Origin: Nocardiopsis gilva YIM 90087
GTDB lineage: Bacteria; Actinomycetota; Actinomycetes; Streptosporangiales; Streptosporangiaceae
Direction of reading: 5' to 3'
NCBI RefSeq assembly: GCF_002263495.1
Contig: NZ_CP022753.1
Coordinates: 5,146,001-5,210,000 of the forward strand
Length of the DNA stretch: 64,000 bases
This document shows positions 48,726-58,428 of the stretch, in pieces. The position numbers were made by a program, and so were the translations under genes. The notes under the pieces were generated by a model that made no database searches, was not told where the DNA came from, and saw only the letters and a list, made by a program, of their open reading frames with translations. Numbering within the stretch: position 1 is the first letter of the stretch; each line of letters starts with the position of its first letter.

Positions 48726-50123
48726 CTACTCGCTCCGGCCGCGTGTGGCGACCTCGCGCACGGCGGAGGCGACGTGCTGGGCCAGGTCGGTGTGGAAGAC
48801 GCTCGGGATGATGTAGTGCGGGCCCAGTTCGTCGTCGGTGACGACGTCGGCGATGGCGTTCGCCGCGGCCACCATCATGTCGGAGTCGACGAAGTGGCTC
48901 TGCGCGTCGAGCAGACCGCGGAAGAACCCGGGGAAGACCAGGACGTTGTTGATCTGGTTGGGGTAGTCGCTACGGCCCGTGGCGACGACGGAGGCGTGCA
49001 GGTGGGCCACCTCCGGGTCGACCTCGGGGTCCGGGTTGGCCAGCGCGAAGATGATCGAGTCCTCGTTCATCTCGGCGATGTCCGAGCCGGTGAGGATGTT
49101 CGGCGCGGAGACCCCGATGAAGACGTCGGCGCCCTTGACGGCACCCTTGAGGTCGCCGCTGTAGCCTGCGGTGTTGGTGTGCTCGGCGATCCAGGTCAGG
49201 TTGTCGTCGAGGCTCTCGCGGCCCTGGTGCACGGCGCCGTGGACGTCGCAGACGATGATGTCCTTGGCTCCGGCGTGCATGAGCAGCTTGAGGATGGCGG
49301 TGCCGGCCGCGCCCGCGCCCGACATGGCGATGCGGACCTCGCTGAGGCTCTTGTTCACCACGCGCAGGGCGTTGCGCAGCGCGGCGAGCACGACGATCGC
49401 GGTGCCGTGCTGGTCGTCGTGGAAGACGGGGATGTCGAGGAGCTCGCGCAGGCGCGCTTCGACCTCGAAGCAGCGCGGCGCGGAGATGTCCTCCAGGTTG
49501 ATGCCGCCGAAGCCGGGGGCGAGCACCTGGACGGTGCGGACGATCTCGTCGACGTCCTGGGTGTCCAGGGCGATGGGCCAGGCGTCGATGTCGGCGAAGC
49601 GTTTGAACAGGGCCGCTTTGCCCTCCATGACGGGCATGGAGGCCTCGGGGCCGATGTTGCCCAGGCCCAGGACGGCCGAGCCGTCGGTGACGACGGCGAC
49701 GCTGTTGCGCTTGATGGTCAGGCGGCGGGCGTCGTCGGGGTTGTTGGCGATGGCCTGGGAGACGCGGGCGACGCCGGGCGTGTAGGCCATGGAGAGCTCG
49801 TCGCGGTTGCGCAGCGGCACCTTCGACTTCATCTCGATCTTGCCGCCGAGGTGCATCAGGAAGGTGCGGTCGCTGACCTTGTGCACGACGACGCCGTCGA
49901 GGGCGCCCAGGGCGTCGATGATGGCCTGGGCGTGGTCGGTGTCGCGCGCCGCGCAGGTGACGTCGATGCGGATCCGCTCGTGGCCGGAGGACGCCACGTC
50001 GAGCGCGGTGATCATGCCGCCGACGTGCTCGACGGCGTTGGTCAGGCTGCCTACCGCGCTGCCACCCCCGTCGAGTTCGAGACGAACCGTTATGGAGTAG
50101 GAAACGCTGGGAAGGGTGGCCAC
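48726..50123 (-). CDS. NAD-dependent malic enzyme (oxaloacetate-decarboxylating)
   Basis: A 465-residue enzyme that decarboxylates malate to pyruvate. An N-terminal ACT-like domain of about 90 residues ([20 protein letters not shown]) is followed by the malic N-domain ([60 protein letters not shown]) and the NAD-binding domain ([19 protein letters not shown]). The metal site includes the [10 protein letters not shown] region and [11 protein letters not shown] 50123 has GAGGAG 6 nt upstream. Monocistronic. Confidence 0.95.
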   Translation of the reverse strand: MATLPSVSYSITVRLELDGGGSAVGSLTNAVEHVGGMITALDVASSGHERIRIDVTCAARDTDHAQAIIDALGALDGVVVHKVSDRTFLMHLGGKIEMKSKVPLRNRDELSMAYTPGVARVSQAIANNPDDARRLTIKRNSVAVVTDGSAVLGLGNIGPEASMPVMEGKAALFKRFADIDAWPIALDTQDVDEIVRTVQVLAPGFGGINLEDISAPRCFEVEARLRELLDIPVFHDDQHGTAIVVLAALRNALRVVNKSLSEVRIAMSGAGAAGTAILKLLMHAGAKDIIVCDVHGAVHQGRESLDDNLTWIAEHTNTAGYSGDLKGAVKGADVFIGVSAPNILTGSDIAEMNEDSIIFALANPDPEVDPEVAHLHASVVATGRSDYPNQINNVLVFPGFFRGLLDAQSHFVDSDMMVAAANAIADVVTDDELGPHYIIPSVFHTDLAQHVASAVREVATRGRSE

Positions 50124-50329
50124 GAAAAGCTCCTCAATTTCACGGATCTGCCGCGCTCGCCTGCACAGTCACGGTGCTCCGGCGCATCTTTCATGGTGCC
50201 ATCACCTCTGATGACCGCGTGCTGAAGAGGCCGTGAAAACGGACATTACCGACGAGTAGGTGTCCACCCTCACGCTGTGGTCGGACCACTGGGCCGCACC
50301 GTTGCCAGACGGTGGTGAACCCTGTCACA

Positions 50330-51079
50330 TTACCCGGTTTCGCGTTCCTCGGGGGCGATTCCGGACCCTCCCCCGGCCTCTCCGGCGCGGTCACGCGCCA
50401 GGCGCTCGATCACGTCGACACACGCGGAAGGGCCGATGACGGTCGAGTCGATGATCAGATGGTAAAGGGAGGGCGCGGCCGGGTCGACCCGGTAGAAGCG
50501 GCGGACATAGGCGGTGCGGGCGCGGTCGTTGTCGACCAGGTCATGCATGGTCGGCGGGTGCCACGCGGCCCCGGCGGCCTCGCGGTCGTCGCCGCGCATC
50601 AGCGCCTCCTCGCGCGCCGACTCCCGCATCTTGACCGCCTGGGCGAGCCGCCGGTCCTTGGGGCCGTCGAGGCGGACGTGCAGGGCGGTGCCGTGCCCGG
50701 AGAGCACGACCGCCGCGGCGCGGCCGAGAATGACGCCGCCGCTCGCCGCGACCTCGCCGATGACCTGCTCGGTCTTGTCGACGAACTCCTGGTCGTACAG
50801 GAGCCGTCCCTGTTCGTCGGTGGCACCGACAAAGGTGGAGTCGACGCTGCCCAGGGTGACGGTGGGCAGCCGGGCGGCGCTGGCCAGCAGGCGCTCGAAC
50901 CCGGTGGCGGCGCGGTCGTCGTGCTCCAGCGCGTCTTCGAGTGAGCAGCCGATCTGCCGGGCCACCGCACCGGGGATGGCGCGGTCCAGGAAGGGGATGC
51001 CCAGCCGCTCCGCTACGGCGGGTCCGATCACACTGCCGCCGGCCCCGTAGGTCGCGGAGATCGTCACCACATAGGTCAT
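50330..51079 (-). CDS. Cytidylate-kinase-like family protein
   Basis: A 249-residue P-loop protein of the cytidylate-kinase-like family (PF13189). The nucleotide loop SATYGAGGSVIGPAVAERL is at the N-terminus and GVILGRAAAVVLSG and RLDGPKDRRLAQAV further in. It is unlikely to be the housekeeping CMP kinase. Function unknown. No close operon partner. Confidence 0.85.
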   Translation of the reverse strand: MTYVVTISATYGAGGSVIGPAVAERLGIPFLDRAIPGAVARQIGCSLEDALEHDDRAATGFERLLASAARLPTVTLGSVDSTFVGATDEQGRLLYDQEFVDKTEQVIGEVAASGGVILGRAAAVVLSGHGTALHVRLDGPKDRRLAQAVKMRESAREEALMRGDDREAAGAAWHPPTMHDLVDNDRARTAYVRRFYRVDPAAPSLYHLIIDSTVIGPSACVDVIERLARDRAGEAGGGSGIAPEERETG

Positions 51080-51251
51080 CGGACACCATCCGGCAAGAGG
51101 AACACCTACACGCGTGTGTCCCGGGTCTTACCCCATCGGCCTGGGGATCAACTGACCCGCGGAGCAACGCGGCACACGGGTGCGTGCGGCAGTGCGGATC
51201 ACCGCGGGACACGTCCGAGGGGGCACCGCGTCCCGACAGAGCCACGGCACC

Positions 51252-51304
51252 GTCGTCCCGCTCCGGCCCCGACCTGGCAGGGGGCGGAGCCGGAGCGGGA
51301 CGAC
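51252..51304 (-). terminator. Hairpin after the thioredoxin-TPR gene
   Basis: GTCGTCCCGCTCCGGC (51252-51267) and GCCGGAGCGGGACGAC (51289-51304) form a perfect 16-bp stem about 45 bp after the stop of the minus-strand gene. No T tract. Confidence 0.7.
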
Positions 51305-51348
51305 CCTCGCAGCGATCGGTGACCCGTGGCCGGAAATCGGCGCGGAGG

Positions 51349-52299
51349 CTAGAAGAGCGCGGCGGTGAGGGCGCGCCGGGCCTTGGCGACGCGGGGGTCG
51401 CCGGAGGGGAGCACCTCGAACAGGGTCAGCAGGTGCTTGCGCGCGGCGTCCCGGTCATCGCCGGAGGTGCGCTGGACCGTGCCGATGAGCCGCTCGAAGG
51501 CGTCCTCGAACTTGCCGCCGTACATGTCGATGTCGGCGACGTTGACCTGCGCCGCCACGTCGTCGGGGTTGTCGGCCGCGGCCTTGCGCTCCGCGTTGGC
51601 GTCCAGCCCGTGCACGCGGCCCACGAGGCGGACCTGGGCGAGCTTGAGCTTGGCGTGCTCACTGGAGGGGTCGGCTTCGACCGCCTTGGCGTAGACGGCC
51701 TCGGCGGCAGCGAAGTCGCCGCGCTGGAGGGCCTCCTGCGCCTCGACGTCCGCGGGGTCCTGGGGCCCCTCCTGCCCGCCGTTCTGGCTCTCGGCGGTCT
51801 CGGCGCCCTCCTGGCCGAGGCCGGTGAACTCCTCGGGGAGCACGCCCTGCTGCTTGAGGCCGTCGAAGATCTGGGTCAGCCACTCGCGCAGCTGCTCCTC
51901 GGTGGCGGGACCCGCGGGGCCGGGCACGACCTGGCCGCCGATGACCATGGCGACCATGGGGACGCCCGGCACGCGCAGCGCCTGGGCGAGCTGCGGGCTG
52001 GCCTGGACGTCGACCTTGGCCACGATCCACTGCCCGCCGGCGCCGGTGGCCAGCCGGTCGAGGGCCGACTCCACCTGAGACGACTGCTCAGAGCTCGCCT
52101 GCAGGATGGCGAGCACGACCGGGGCGCTCATGGAGCGCTCCAGGACCTCGTTCTGGAAGTTCTCCTCGTTGACGTCGATGGCGTAGGGGTTGGCTGTGCC
52201 CGACGACTCCTGCGCCTGCCGCTTGGCCTCACGTTCCAAGGCCGCCTTGCGAGCACCGAGGTCGACCGCGCTGTGCATTGAGTAGTCCGAAGGCTGCAT
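51349..52299 (-). CDS. Thioredoxin-fold TPR co-chaperone, YbbN/CnoX-like
   Basis: A 316-residue protein. Residues 40-150 form a thioredoxin fold (VILEFW-type region replaced by VVLAILQASSEQSSQVESAL) without the CxxC active site. Three TPR-like repeats follow (QEALQRGDFAAAEAVYAKAV, NVADIDMYGGKFEDAFERLI). YbbN in E. coli assists DnaK and GroEL and protects oxidised proteins. Lack of CxxC points to a structural rather than redox role. ATG 52299. Confidence 0.88.
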   Translation of the reverse strand: MQPSDYSMHSAVDLGARKAALEREAKRQAQESSGTANPYAIDVNEENFQNEVLERSMSAPVVLAILQASSEQSSQVESALDRLATGAGGQWIVAKVDVQASPQLAQALRVPGVPMVAMVIGGQVVPGPAGPATEEQLREWLTQIFDGLKQQGVLPEEFTGLGQEGAETAESQNGGQEGPQDPADVEAQEALQRGDFAAAEAVYAKAVEADPSSEHAKLKLAQVRLVGRVHGLDANAERKAAADNPDDVAAQVNVADIDMYGGKFEDAFERLIGTVQRTSGDDRDAARKHLLTLFEVLPSGDPRVAKARRALTAALF

Positions 52300-52679
52300 A
52301 CTTCCATCCTGCCGTATTCACAGCAGCGGCCGTCACCCTCCGCACCGACGGGGGCGGGGTCGGGTGGTCGCTCGGACTCGTAACCCCTCGCGCAATCCGC
52401 CGAATGGATCACATGTGCTGGCCCACGGGGCCGCGCTGCCCGCGATGTCCGGCAGTGCGCAGGTCATCCAGCACGAGGAGGAGTCCTTACTTCCCCGCCG
52501 TGTCCCTACTTCCCCGTCGTTCTCCGCTATCGTGGCGCCGCCATCGGGGCCGGGGCGGCCCTCCGGCGCGACCGCGTTCGACGGGACCCACCCACGCGGC
52601 CACAAGCGGAGCCTCCACGACACGGCGAACGTCCCCGTGTAGCGCCAGAACCAGCGGCGGTGTGTAACAGTACGTCATT
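52300..52679. other. Divergent intergenic region, nothing recognised
   Basis: About 380 bp between two divergent genes, so it should carry two promoters. TACTTCCCCG occurs twice within 20 bp near 52490-52515. No gene seen. Confidence 0.45.
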
Positions 52680-53417
52680 ATGTGGAGACACTCCGCGCTG
52701 GCGTCGACGCTGGGCCGTGTCGGCTCCCGCTCACGGCGTCGCCGCGGTGCCCTGGCGCTCGCGACCGCCACCGGCGCCCTGCTCCTGGGCACGACCGGCA
52801 CCGCCGCCGCGCCCATTGCGGCCACAGCCGGCACCAGTGGTCCCGCGCTCTCGGTGGCCAGGTTCAGCGAGCACCAGCCGAGCATCCGGCCGAGCCAGGC
52901 CGCGGAGGCGCTCGGTAGGTTGGCGGCCCAACCCGGCGGCCCGGAATCATCCACCGAGTCAGACGGGAGGGACGTGCGCCCCTGCTTCCACCCGCATTGG
53001 GTCACCCTGGCCGTCGAGAACCGGGTGTGGCGGGTGCATGGCAGGTCCTGTCCGGACTGGGCGCCCAATGGGCGCATCCCGCTGTTCGCCCGTCCCGCCG
53101 CCGAGAGCCGGGTGGTCGGCCACCTCGACTCCCAACGTGAGGCCTGGTACCACTGCCAGGACGTCGGGGCACCCTTCCACCTGGGAAACGCGGTCAGCCG
53201 CTGGTGGGCGGCGAGCCGGACCCCCGATGGCCACTCCGGCTGGGTTCCCCAGGTCTACTTCCGCGGCGCCGCCCCCGGCGCGGCCGACAGCGGCCTGGAG
53301 TTCTGCGGCCATGCCGGCAGCCGCGACGACCACAAGGTGGCCCCGACCCCCATCGCCCTCCCCCTCCCGACCGGGCCCGCCGACGCCCACGCGGAGACTC
53401 GAGAAGGCCGGAACTGA
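52680..53417 (+). CDS. Secreted SH3-like domain protein
   Basis: A 245-residue exported protein with a signal peptide (RRGALALATATGALLLGTTG then TAAA). A Cys-containing SH3b-like domain spans about residues 98-215: VRPCFHPHWVTL, CPDWAPNGRIPLFARPAAES, WYHCQDVGAPFHLG, SGWVPQVYFRG. Four Cys may form disulfides. Such domains bind cell-wall or small ligands in secreted actinomycete proteins. ATG 52680; ribosome site weak. Function unknown. Confidence 0.75.
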   Translation: MWRHSALASTLGRVGSRSRRRRGALALATATGALLLGTTGTAAAPIAATAGTSGPALSVARFSEHQPSIRPSQAAEALGRLAAQPGGPESSTESDGRDVRPCFHPHWVTLAVENRVWRVHGRSCPDWAPNGRIPLFARPAAESRVVGHLDSQREAWYHCQDVGAPFHLGNAVSRWWAASRTPDGHSGWVPQVYFRGAAPGAADSGLEFCGHAGSRDDHKVAPTPIALPLPTGPADAHAETREGRN

Positions 53418-53498
53418 CGCGAGTCGGCGTGCGGCGCCGCTGCCTGTCGCGACGTTCTCGACCGCTGCACTACGGCCGACGCGGCGGAAAAGAACGGT

Positions 53499-53523
53499 GG
53501 CCCTGACGGAGACCGTCAGGGCC
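53499..53523. terminator. Terminator between SH3-like gene and mutase gene
   Basis: GGCCCTGACGG and CCGTCAGGGCC (53499-53509 and 53513-53523) form an 11-bp perfect stem with a 3-nt loop between convergent genes. Confidence 0.75.
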
Positions 53524-53546
53524 GGATGTTCGGGTGGGTGGCGCTT

Positions 53547-55244
53547 CTAGAACTGCGGCGCCTCGGTGTACGTGCCGAACTCTTCACCCATGGTTCGGCA
53601 GATCTCGCCGAGGGTGGCCTCGGCGCGGGCGGCGTCGAGGATGACGGGGATGAGGTTGCCGCTGTTCGGGTCGCGGACGGCTTCGAGGAGCCGGTCCAGT
53701 GCGGCGTCGACGGTGGCCTTGTCACGCTGGGCGCGGCGCTCGGTGAGGACGCGTTTCTGTTCCCGTTCGATCTCGTGGCTGATGCGGAGGATCTCCAGCT
53801 CGCCCGAGACCGTCGACGTGTGGGCGTTGACGCCGACGATGCGCTTTTCGTTCTTCTCCAGGGCCTGCTGGTACTGGAAGGCCGACTCGGCGATCTCGGA
53901 GCTGAACCAGCCGTTCTCGATGCCGGCGAGGATGCCGGAGGTCATCGGACCGATGGGGTGCTCGGCGCTGTCGCCGCCGCCCATGTGCAGGATGCGCTCG
54001 AAGATGCGCTCGGCCTCGGCCTCGATCTGGTCGGTGAGCGCCTCGACGTACCAGGAGCCGCCGAGCGGGTCGGCGACGTTGACGACGCCGGTCTCCTCCA
54101 TGATGACCTGCTGGGTGCGCAGCGCGATCTCGGCCGACTGCTCGGTGGGCAGGGCCAGGGTCTCGTCGAGGGCGTTGGTGTGCAGGGAGTTCGTGCCGCC
54201 GAGCACGGCCGACATCGCTTCGAGGGCGGTGCGCACCACGTTGTTGTAGGGCTGCTGGGCGGTCAGCGAGACGCCCGCCGTCTGGGTGTGGAAGCGCAGC
54301 CACTGCGCCTTCTCGCTCGTGGCGCCGTAGCGGTCGCGCATCCAGCGCGCCCAGATGCGGCGCGCCGCGCGGAACTTGGCGATCTCCTCGAAGAAGTCGA
54401 TGTGCGCGTCGAAGAAGAAGGACAGCCCCGGCGCGAACGTGTTGACGTCGAGTCCGCGCGACAGGCCTAGCTCGACGTAGCCGAAACCGTCGGCCAGCGT
54501 GAACGCCAGCTCCTGTGCGGCCGTGGCCCCGGCCTCGCGGATGTGGTACCCGGACACCGACAGCGGCTTGAACGCGGGGATGTTCTCCGCGCAGCACTCC
54601 ATCAGATCGCCGATCAGGCGCAGGTGCGGCTCGGGCGGGTACAGCCACTCCTTCTGGGCGATGTACTCCTTGAAGATGTCGGTCTGCAGCGTGCCGTTGA
54701 GCTTGCCGGTGTCGACGCCCTGCCGCTCGGCCGCCGCCAGGTACATGCAGAACGCGGGGATGGCCGGGCCGCTGATGGTCATCGACGTCGTGATGTCGCC
54801 CAGCGGGATGTCGTCGAACAGGATGTCCATGTCGGCGACGGAGTCGATGGCCACGCCGCAGTGCCCGACCTCGCCGAGCGCCTGCGGGTCGTCGGAGTCG
54901 TGGCCCATGAGGGTGGGCATGTCGAAGGCGACCGAGAGCCCGCCGCCGCCCGAGGCCAGGATCATCTTGTAGCGCTCGTTGGTCTGCACCGCGTTGCCGA
55001 ACCCGGCGAACTGCCGGATGGTCCAGGTGCGTCCGCGGTACCCGGTCGGGTACAGGCCGCGGGTGAAGGGGAACTCGCCGGGCCAGCCGATGCGCTCGAA
55101 GCCCGGGACCTGGGCCCCGTCGGTCGGCCCGTAGACGGGGTCGACCTGCTGCCCGGAGAGCGTGGTGAAGTCGGCGTCCCGCGTGCGGGACGCGTCGAAC
55201 CGTGCCTGCCAGCGGGCACGCCCGTCATCTGTGTGCTGAGCCAT
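53547..55244 (-). CDS. icmA: Isobutyryl-CoA-type mutase large subunit
   Basis: A 565-residue B12-dependent mutase subunit that lacks the cobalamin domain. Specificity residues can be read directly: Phe79 in [10 protein letters not shown] and Gln197 in [11 protein letters not shown] match IcmA (Phe80/Gln198), while methylmalonyl-CoA mutase has Tyr and Arg there. It should interconvert isobutyryl-CoA and n-butyryl-CoA with a small B12 subunit not in the window. A perfect palindrome lies 8 bp before the ATG, and a MarR gene precedes it in the same direction. A third specificity (2-hydroxyisobutyryl-CoA) is less likely given Phe79. Confidence 0.9.
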   Translation of the reverse strand: MAQHTDDGRARWQARFDASRTRDADFTTLSGQQVDPVYGPTDGAQVPGFERIGWPGEFPFTRGLYPTGYRGRTWTIRQFAGFGNAVQTNERYKMILASGGGGLSVAFDMPTLMGHDSDDPQALGEVGHCGVAIDSVADMDILFDDIPLGDITTSMTISGPAIPAFCMYLAAAERQGVDTGKLNGTLQTDIFKEYIAQKEWLYPPEPHLRLIGDLMECCAENIPAFKPLSVSGYHIREAGATAAQELAFTLADGFGYVELGLSRGLDVNTFAPGLSFFFDAHIDFFEEIAKFRAARRIWARWMRDRYGATSEKAQWLRFHTQTAGVSLTAQQPYNNVVRTALEAMSAVLGGTNSLHTNALDETLALPTEQSAEIALRTQQVIMEETGVVNVADPLGGSWYVEALTDQIEAEAERIFERILHMGGGDSAEHPIGPMTSGILAGIENGWFSSEIAESAFQYQQALEKNEKRIVGVNAHTSTVSGELEILRISHEIEREQKRVLTERRAQRDKATVDAALDRLLEAVRDPNSGNLIPVILDAARAEATLGEICRTMGEEFGTYTEAPQF

Positions 55245-55251
55245 ACTCCGA

Positions 55252-55269
55252 TAGTAGGACTTCCTACTA
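55252..55269. promoter_or_regulatory. Operator palindrome upstream of icmA
   Basis: TAGTAGGACTTCCTACTA is an 18-bp palindrome (8-bp perfect arms, 2-bp centre) that ends 8 bp before the icmA ATG. Its position would block transcription or translation start. The neighbouring MarR protein is the obvious candidate ligand, though the palindrome does not match the one before marR. Confidence 0.7.
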
Positions 55270-55346
55270 AATTTCGATAGGGCCGGTCCCCGACAGCGTG
55301 AGCCGTGTGAGCTGGATGGGCTGTGTGATGCCAGGGCGGCCGGGCG

Positions 55347-55898
55347 TCAGGACTCGCGAGAGGAACCGGGCGCGCGACCGTCCGCCCCGGCGTCGTCGGG
55401 GAAGTCGCCGTAGTCGACGCGCAGGCGGCGGAGCATGCCGTGGATGTCCCACAGCTCGCTGTCCTCGTAGCAGTCCATGCCGAAGTCCATGGCCAGCAGG
55501 TCGCGCGTGGCGTCCTCGACGACCTCGCGGCCCGACTCGGTGATCTCGGCGAGCGTGCCGCGCCCGTCGCTGGGGTTGGGCTTGCGCCGGACCAGGCCCT
55601 GGCGCTCCAGCCGGTCGATGGTGTTGGTGACGCTGGTCGGGTGCACCATAAGGCGCTCCCCGATCTTGCCGAGCGGCAGCGCACCGGTGGAGCTGAACGT
55701 CAGCAGCACCAGCGCCTCGTACCGCGCGAAGGTCAGCCCATAGGGCTTGAGTGCGCCGTCGAGCTGGCCGATGAGGATCTGCTGCACCCGCATGATCGAG
55801 GTGACCGCGACCATCGCAGGGGAAGCGCCCCAGTGGCGGCTCCAGTTGTCATGGGCGCGTTCGATCGGGTCGAACCGGAGATTCAGCGGGTTTCCCAC
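55347..55898 (-). CDS. MarR-family transcriptional regulator
   Basis: A 183-residue winged-helix regulator. GLTFARYEALVLLTFSSTGA and LPLGKIGERLMVHPTSVTNT (recognition helix) and the wing IDRLERQGLVRRKPNPSDGR are classic MarR. The C-terminus is acidic. GTG 55898 begins MGNPLNLRFDPIERAHDNW. It lies 102 bp upstream of icmA and is probably its repressor, with a 14-bp palindrome before its own start. Confidence 0.9.
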   Translation of the reverse strand: MGNPLNLRFDPIERAHDNWSRHWGASPAMVAVTSIMRVQQILIGQLDGALKPYGLTFARYEALVLLTFSSTGALPLGKIGERLMVHPTSVTNTIDRLERQGLVRRKPNPSDGRGTLAEITESGREVVEDATRDLLAMDFGMDCYEDSELWDIHGMLRRLRVDYGDFPDDAGADGRAPGSSRES

Positions 55899-55937
55899 GC
55901 TGCCACTGTAGCGAGCCGGGGATGGTTAACACTCAAC

Positions 55938-55951
55938 TTGCCCCTGGTCAA
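55938..55951. promoter_or_regulatory. Candidate operator upstream of marR
   Basis: TTGCCCCTGGTCAA fits TTGnCCnnGGnCAA, a 14-bp imperfect palindrome 40 bp before the marR start. TGGCCA occurs twice shortly after (55963-55980), itself palindromic. Autoregulation is inferred. Confidence 0.35.
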
Positions 55952-56112
55952 GGAGAGCTGACTGGCCACCATTGGCCACAGCGCCTACGCGGACCCCGAT
56001 CCAGCCCGCTACCTGGGTTTCCCATCACCAGGAAATGTTCACGTTGTCACTCTGGCGTTCGGGGACTTAAAAGGGGCGCGCGTGTCGTTGACCGTTCACA
56101 AAACTAATAGTT

Positions 56113-56141
56113 AAGTTTCCTAAAAATTGGTGTCCACACCA
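56113..56141 (+). promoter_or_regulatory. Chitinase promoter motifs
   Basis: AAGTTTCCTAA (56113-56123) is the right half of a palindrome I recall upstream of secreted polysaccharide-degradation genes in Streptomyces. TGGTGTCCACACCA (56128-56141) is a 14-bp palindrome that partly resembles DasR sites (TGGTCTAGACCA), but with a wider spacer. Both are 50-80 bp before the chitinase start. Confidence 0.35.
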
Positions 56142-56190
56142 GCACATCTCCCATCCCCCATAGGTCCTACGCAGCAGGAGATGCAGCAAC

Positions 56191-58158
56191 GTGAGAACCC
56201 CCCACCTACGAGGCCGGCTCGCCGCCGCGATCGTGACGGTCCTCGTCGCACCCCTCGCCCTCATCGCGGCCCCCGCCTCCGCCGCCCCCTCCGGTGTCAC
56301 CGTCATCTACACCGAGGGGTCGCGCTGGGACACCGGCTACAGCGGCCAGTTCACCATCGACAACCAGTCCTCGACCGCCCTGGACGACTGGACCATCCGG
56401 TTCACCCTCCCCTCCGGCGCCAGCGTCTCCAGCCTGTGGAACGCCACGATGGAGCAGTCCGGCTCCGACTACACTCTCACCCCGCCCAGCTGGGGGGCGT
56501 CCGTTCCCGCCGGAGGCACCTACCAGATCGGCTTCAACGGGTCCTTCTCCGGCGGCGACACCGATCCGGTCGGCTGCACGCTCAACGACGCGCCGTGTGC
56601 CGGAGACCCCGGCGAGGGCGACACCGAGGCGCCGAGCACGCCCACCGACGTCGGCGTGCGCGACACCACCGCCACCAGCGTCACCCTTGAGTGGGCCTCC
56701 TCCACCGACAATGTGGACGTGGCCGGATACGAGATCGCCGACGCCGAGGGCACCGTCGTGCGCACCGTCATCGGCGGCTCCACCAGCGGCACCGTCAGCG
56801 GCCTGTCCCCCGACACCGCCTACACCTTCACCGTCCGCTCCTTCGACACCGCGGGCAACCGGTCGGACGCCAGCGCGGCCGTCACCGCCCGCACCGCCAA
56901 GGAGGACGACGGCGGCCAACCCCCGGCCGGGCAGCGCCGGGTCGGCTACTTCACCCAGTGGGGGATCTACGCCCGCGGCTACCTGGTGAAGAACATCGAC
57001 ACCAGCAACACGGCCGAAAAGCTGACCCACATCAACTACGCCTTCGCCAACATCAACGCCAACGGCCAGTGCTTCCAGGCGAACCAGGCCGGTGAGGGCG
57101 ACGCGTGGGCCGACTACGGGCGCTCCTTCCGCGCCAACGAGAGCGTCGACGGTGTCGGCGACACCTGGGACCAGGACCTGCGCGGCAACTTCAACCAGCT
57201 GCGCGAGCTCAAGGAGAAGTACCCGCACCTGAAGGTCAACCTCTCCATCGGCGGCTGGACGTGGTCGAAGTACATCTCCGACGCCGCCGCCACACCCGAG
57301 TCCCGCCAGCGGATGGTCTCCTCGTGCATCGACATGTTCCTGCGCGGCAACCTGCCCGTGTTCGACGGAGCCGGCGGCCCCGGCGCCGCCTACGGCGTCT
57401 TCGACGGCATCGACCTGGATTGGGAGTGGCCGGGCTCCGAGGGGCACCCGGACAACATCGTCCGCCCCGAGGACAAGCAGAACTTCACCGCCCTGGTCCA
57501 GGAATTCCGCACCCAGCTGGACGCCCTGGAATCCGAGACCGGGCGCGAGTTCGAGCTGACCTCGTTCATGCCGGCCGACCCGGAGAAGGTCGACGCCGGG
57601 TTCGAGGTCCCCAAGATCATGCCGAACTTCGACTTCGTCACCGTGCAGGGCTACGACTTCCACGGCGCCTGGGAGGACATCACCAACCACCAGTCCAACC
57701 TGGTCCTGGTCGAGGGTGATCCCGGACCGCGGTTCTTCAGCAGCGAGATCGCCATCGACACGTGGGTCGACCGCGGCGCCGACCCCGCCGACCTCGTTCT
57801 CGGCGTGCCGTTCTACAGCCGCGGCTGGCAGGGCGTCGAGCCCGGACCGCGGGGCGACGGACTGTTCCAGAAGGCCAGCGGACCCGCCCCCGGCACCTAC
57901 GAGGACGGGTATGAGGACTGGAAGCGGGTCCGGAACCTGGTCGACCAGGGGTACACGCTGCACCGGGACGACGCGGCCGGAACCGCCTGGCTGTACAACG
58001 GCGACATCTTCTGGACCTACGACGACGAGACCGCGATGCGGCAGAAGGCCGCCTGGACCCAGCAGCGCGGGCTCGGCGGCAACATGGTGTGGTCGCTCGA
58101 CGGCGACGACGCCCAAGGTTCCCTGATGTCGGCGCTCCACGGAGCGCTTGGCTCCTGA
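56191..58158 (+). CDS. Secreted chitinase: CBM2, fibronectin III, GH18
   Basis: A 655-residue exported endochitinase. The signal peptide ends near AAPASA. A CBM2 carbohydrate-binding domain occupies about residues 30-135 (GYSGQFTIDNQSSTALDDWT), a fibronectin III domain about 148-235 (VTLEWASSTDNVDVAGYEI), and the GH18 catalytic domain about 248-655. The catalytic motif DGIDLDWEW contains Asp405, Asp408, Asp410 and the acid Glu412. Substrate-insertion features (GYDFHGAWE) and the final VWSLDGDDA are typical. GTG 56191 follows CAGGAG. Monocistronic with its own terminator. Confidence 0.95.
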   Translation: MRTPHLRGRLAAAIVTVLVAPLALIAAPASAAPSGVTVIYTEGSRWDTGYSGQFTIDNQSSTALDDWTIRFTLPSGASVSSLWNATMEQSGSDYTLTPPSWGASVPAGGTYQIGFNGSFSGGDTDPVGCTLNDAPCAGDPGEGDTEAPSTPTDVGVRDTTATSVTLEWASSTDNVDVAGYEIADAEGTVVRTVIGGSTSGTVSGLSPDTAYTFTVRSFDTAGNRSDASAAVTARTAKEDDGGQPPAGQRRVGYFTQWGIYARGYLVKNIDTSNTAEKLTHINYAFANINANGQCFQANQAGEGDAWADYGRSFRANESVDGVGDTWDQDLRGNFNQLRELKEKYPHLKVNLSIGGWTWSKYISDAAATPESRQRMVSSCIDMFLRGNLPVFDGAGGPGAAYGVFDGIDLDWEWPGSEGHPDNIVRPEDKQNFTALVQEFRTQLDALESETGREFELTSFMPADPEKVDAGFEVPKIMPNFDFVTVQGYDFHGAWEDITNHQSNLVLVEGDPGPRFFSSEIAIDTWVDRGADPADLVLGVPFYSRGWQGVEPGPRGDGLFQKASGPAPGTYEDGYEDWKRVRNLVDQGYTLHRDDAAGTAWLYNGDIFWTYDDETAMRQKAAWTQQRGLGGNMVWSLDGDDAQGSLMSALHGALGS

Positions 58159-58215
58159 CCCACCCCGAAAGAGGATCCGGGGCCACCCCCTCCCGGCCCC
58201 GCAGGTCCTCCCCCC

Positions 58216-58294
58216 GGTGGCGGCCCGGTGCGGCGGGCCGCCACCTGACGCCGTCCCGCCCGGAGTGCACCCGGGCGGGACGGCCCCTCTTTTC
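58216..58294 (+). terminator. Tandem hairpins after the chitinase gene
   Basis: The first stem is GGTGGCGGCCCG/CGGGCCGCCACC (58216-58227/58234-58245). The second, GCCGTCCCGCCCG/CGGGCGGGACGGC (58250-58262/58272-58284), is followed by CCCCTCTTTT, an intrinsic terminator. Confidence 0.88.
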
Positions 58295-58356
58295 GTTGAT
58301 CTCGGGGATATCGACCGAATATCGGCGAGTATTCGGTCGATATCCCCGAGATCAAC
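58295..58356. repeat. Dispersed hairpin repeat I, copy 2
   Basis: A perfect 27-bp inverted repeat (58295-58321 and 58330-58356) with an 8-nt loop. The outer part is GTTGATCTCGGG, as in copy 1 at 21923. It immediately follows the chitinase terminator. Confidence 0.8.
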
Positions 58357-58428
58357 GGGCTGTGCGGGGTGGGACGCGCTCAGCGGTCGAGTGCGGCGGG
58401 GCGGGGGCTCGCGGCGCGGGGGTAGTCT

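Noticed and set aside
58250-58356. The long hairpin at 58295 as the chitinase terminator
   Set aside because: A better intrinsic terminator with a T tract precedes it; the hairpin matches a dispersed repeat elsewhere.
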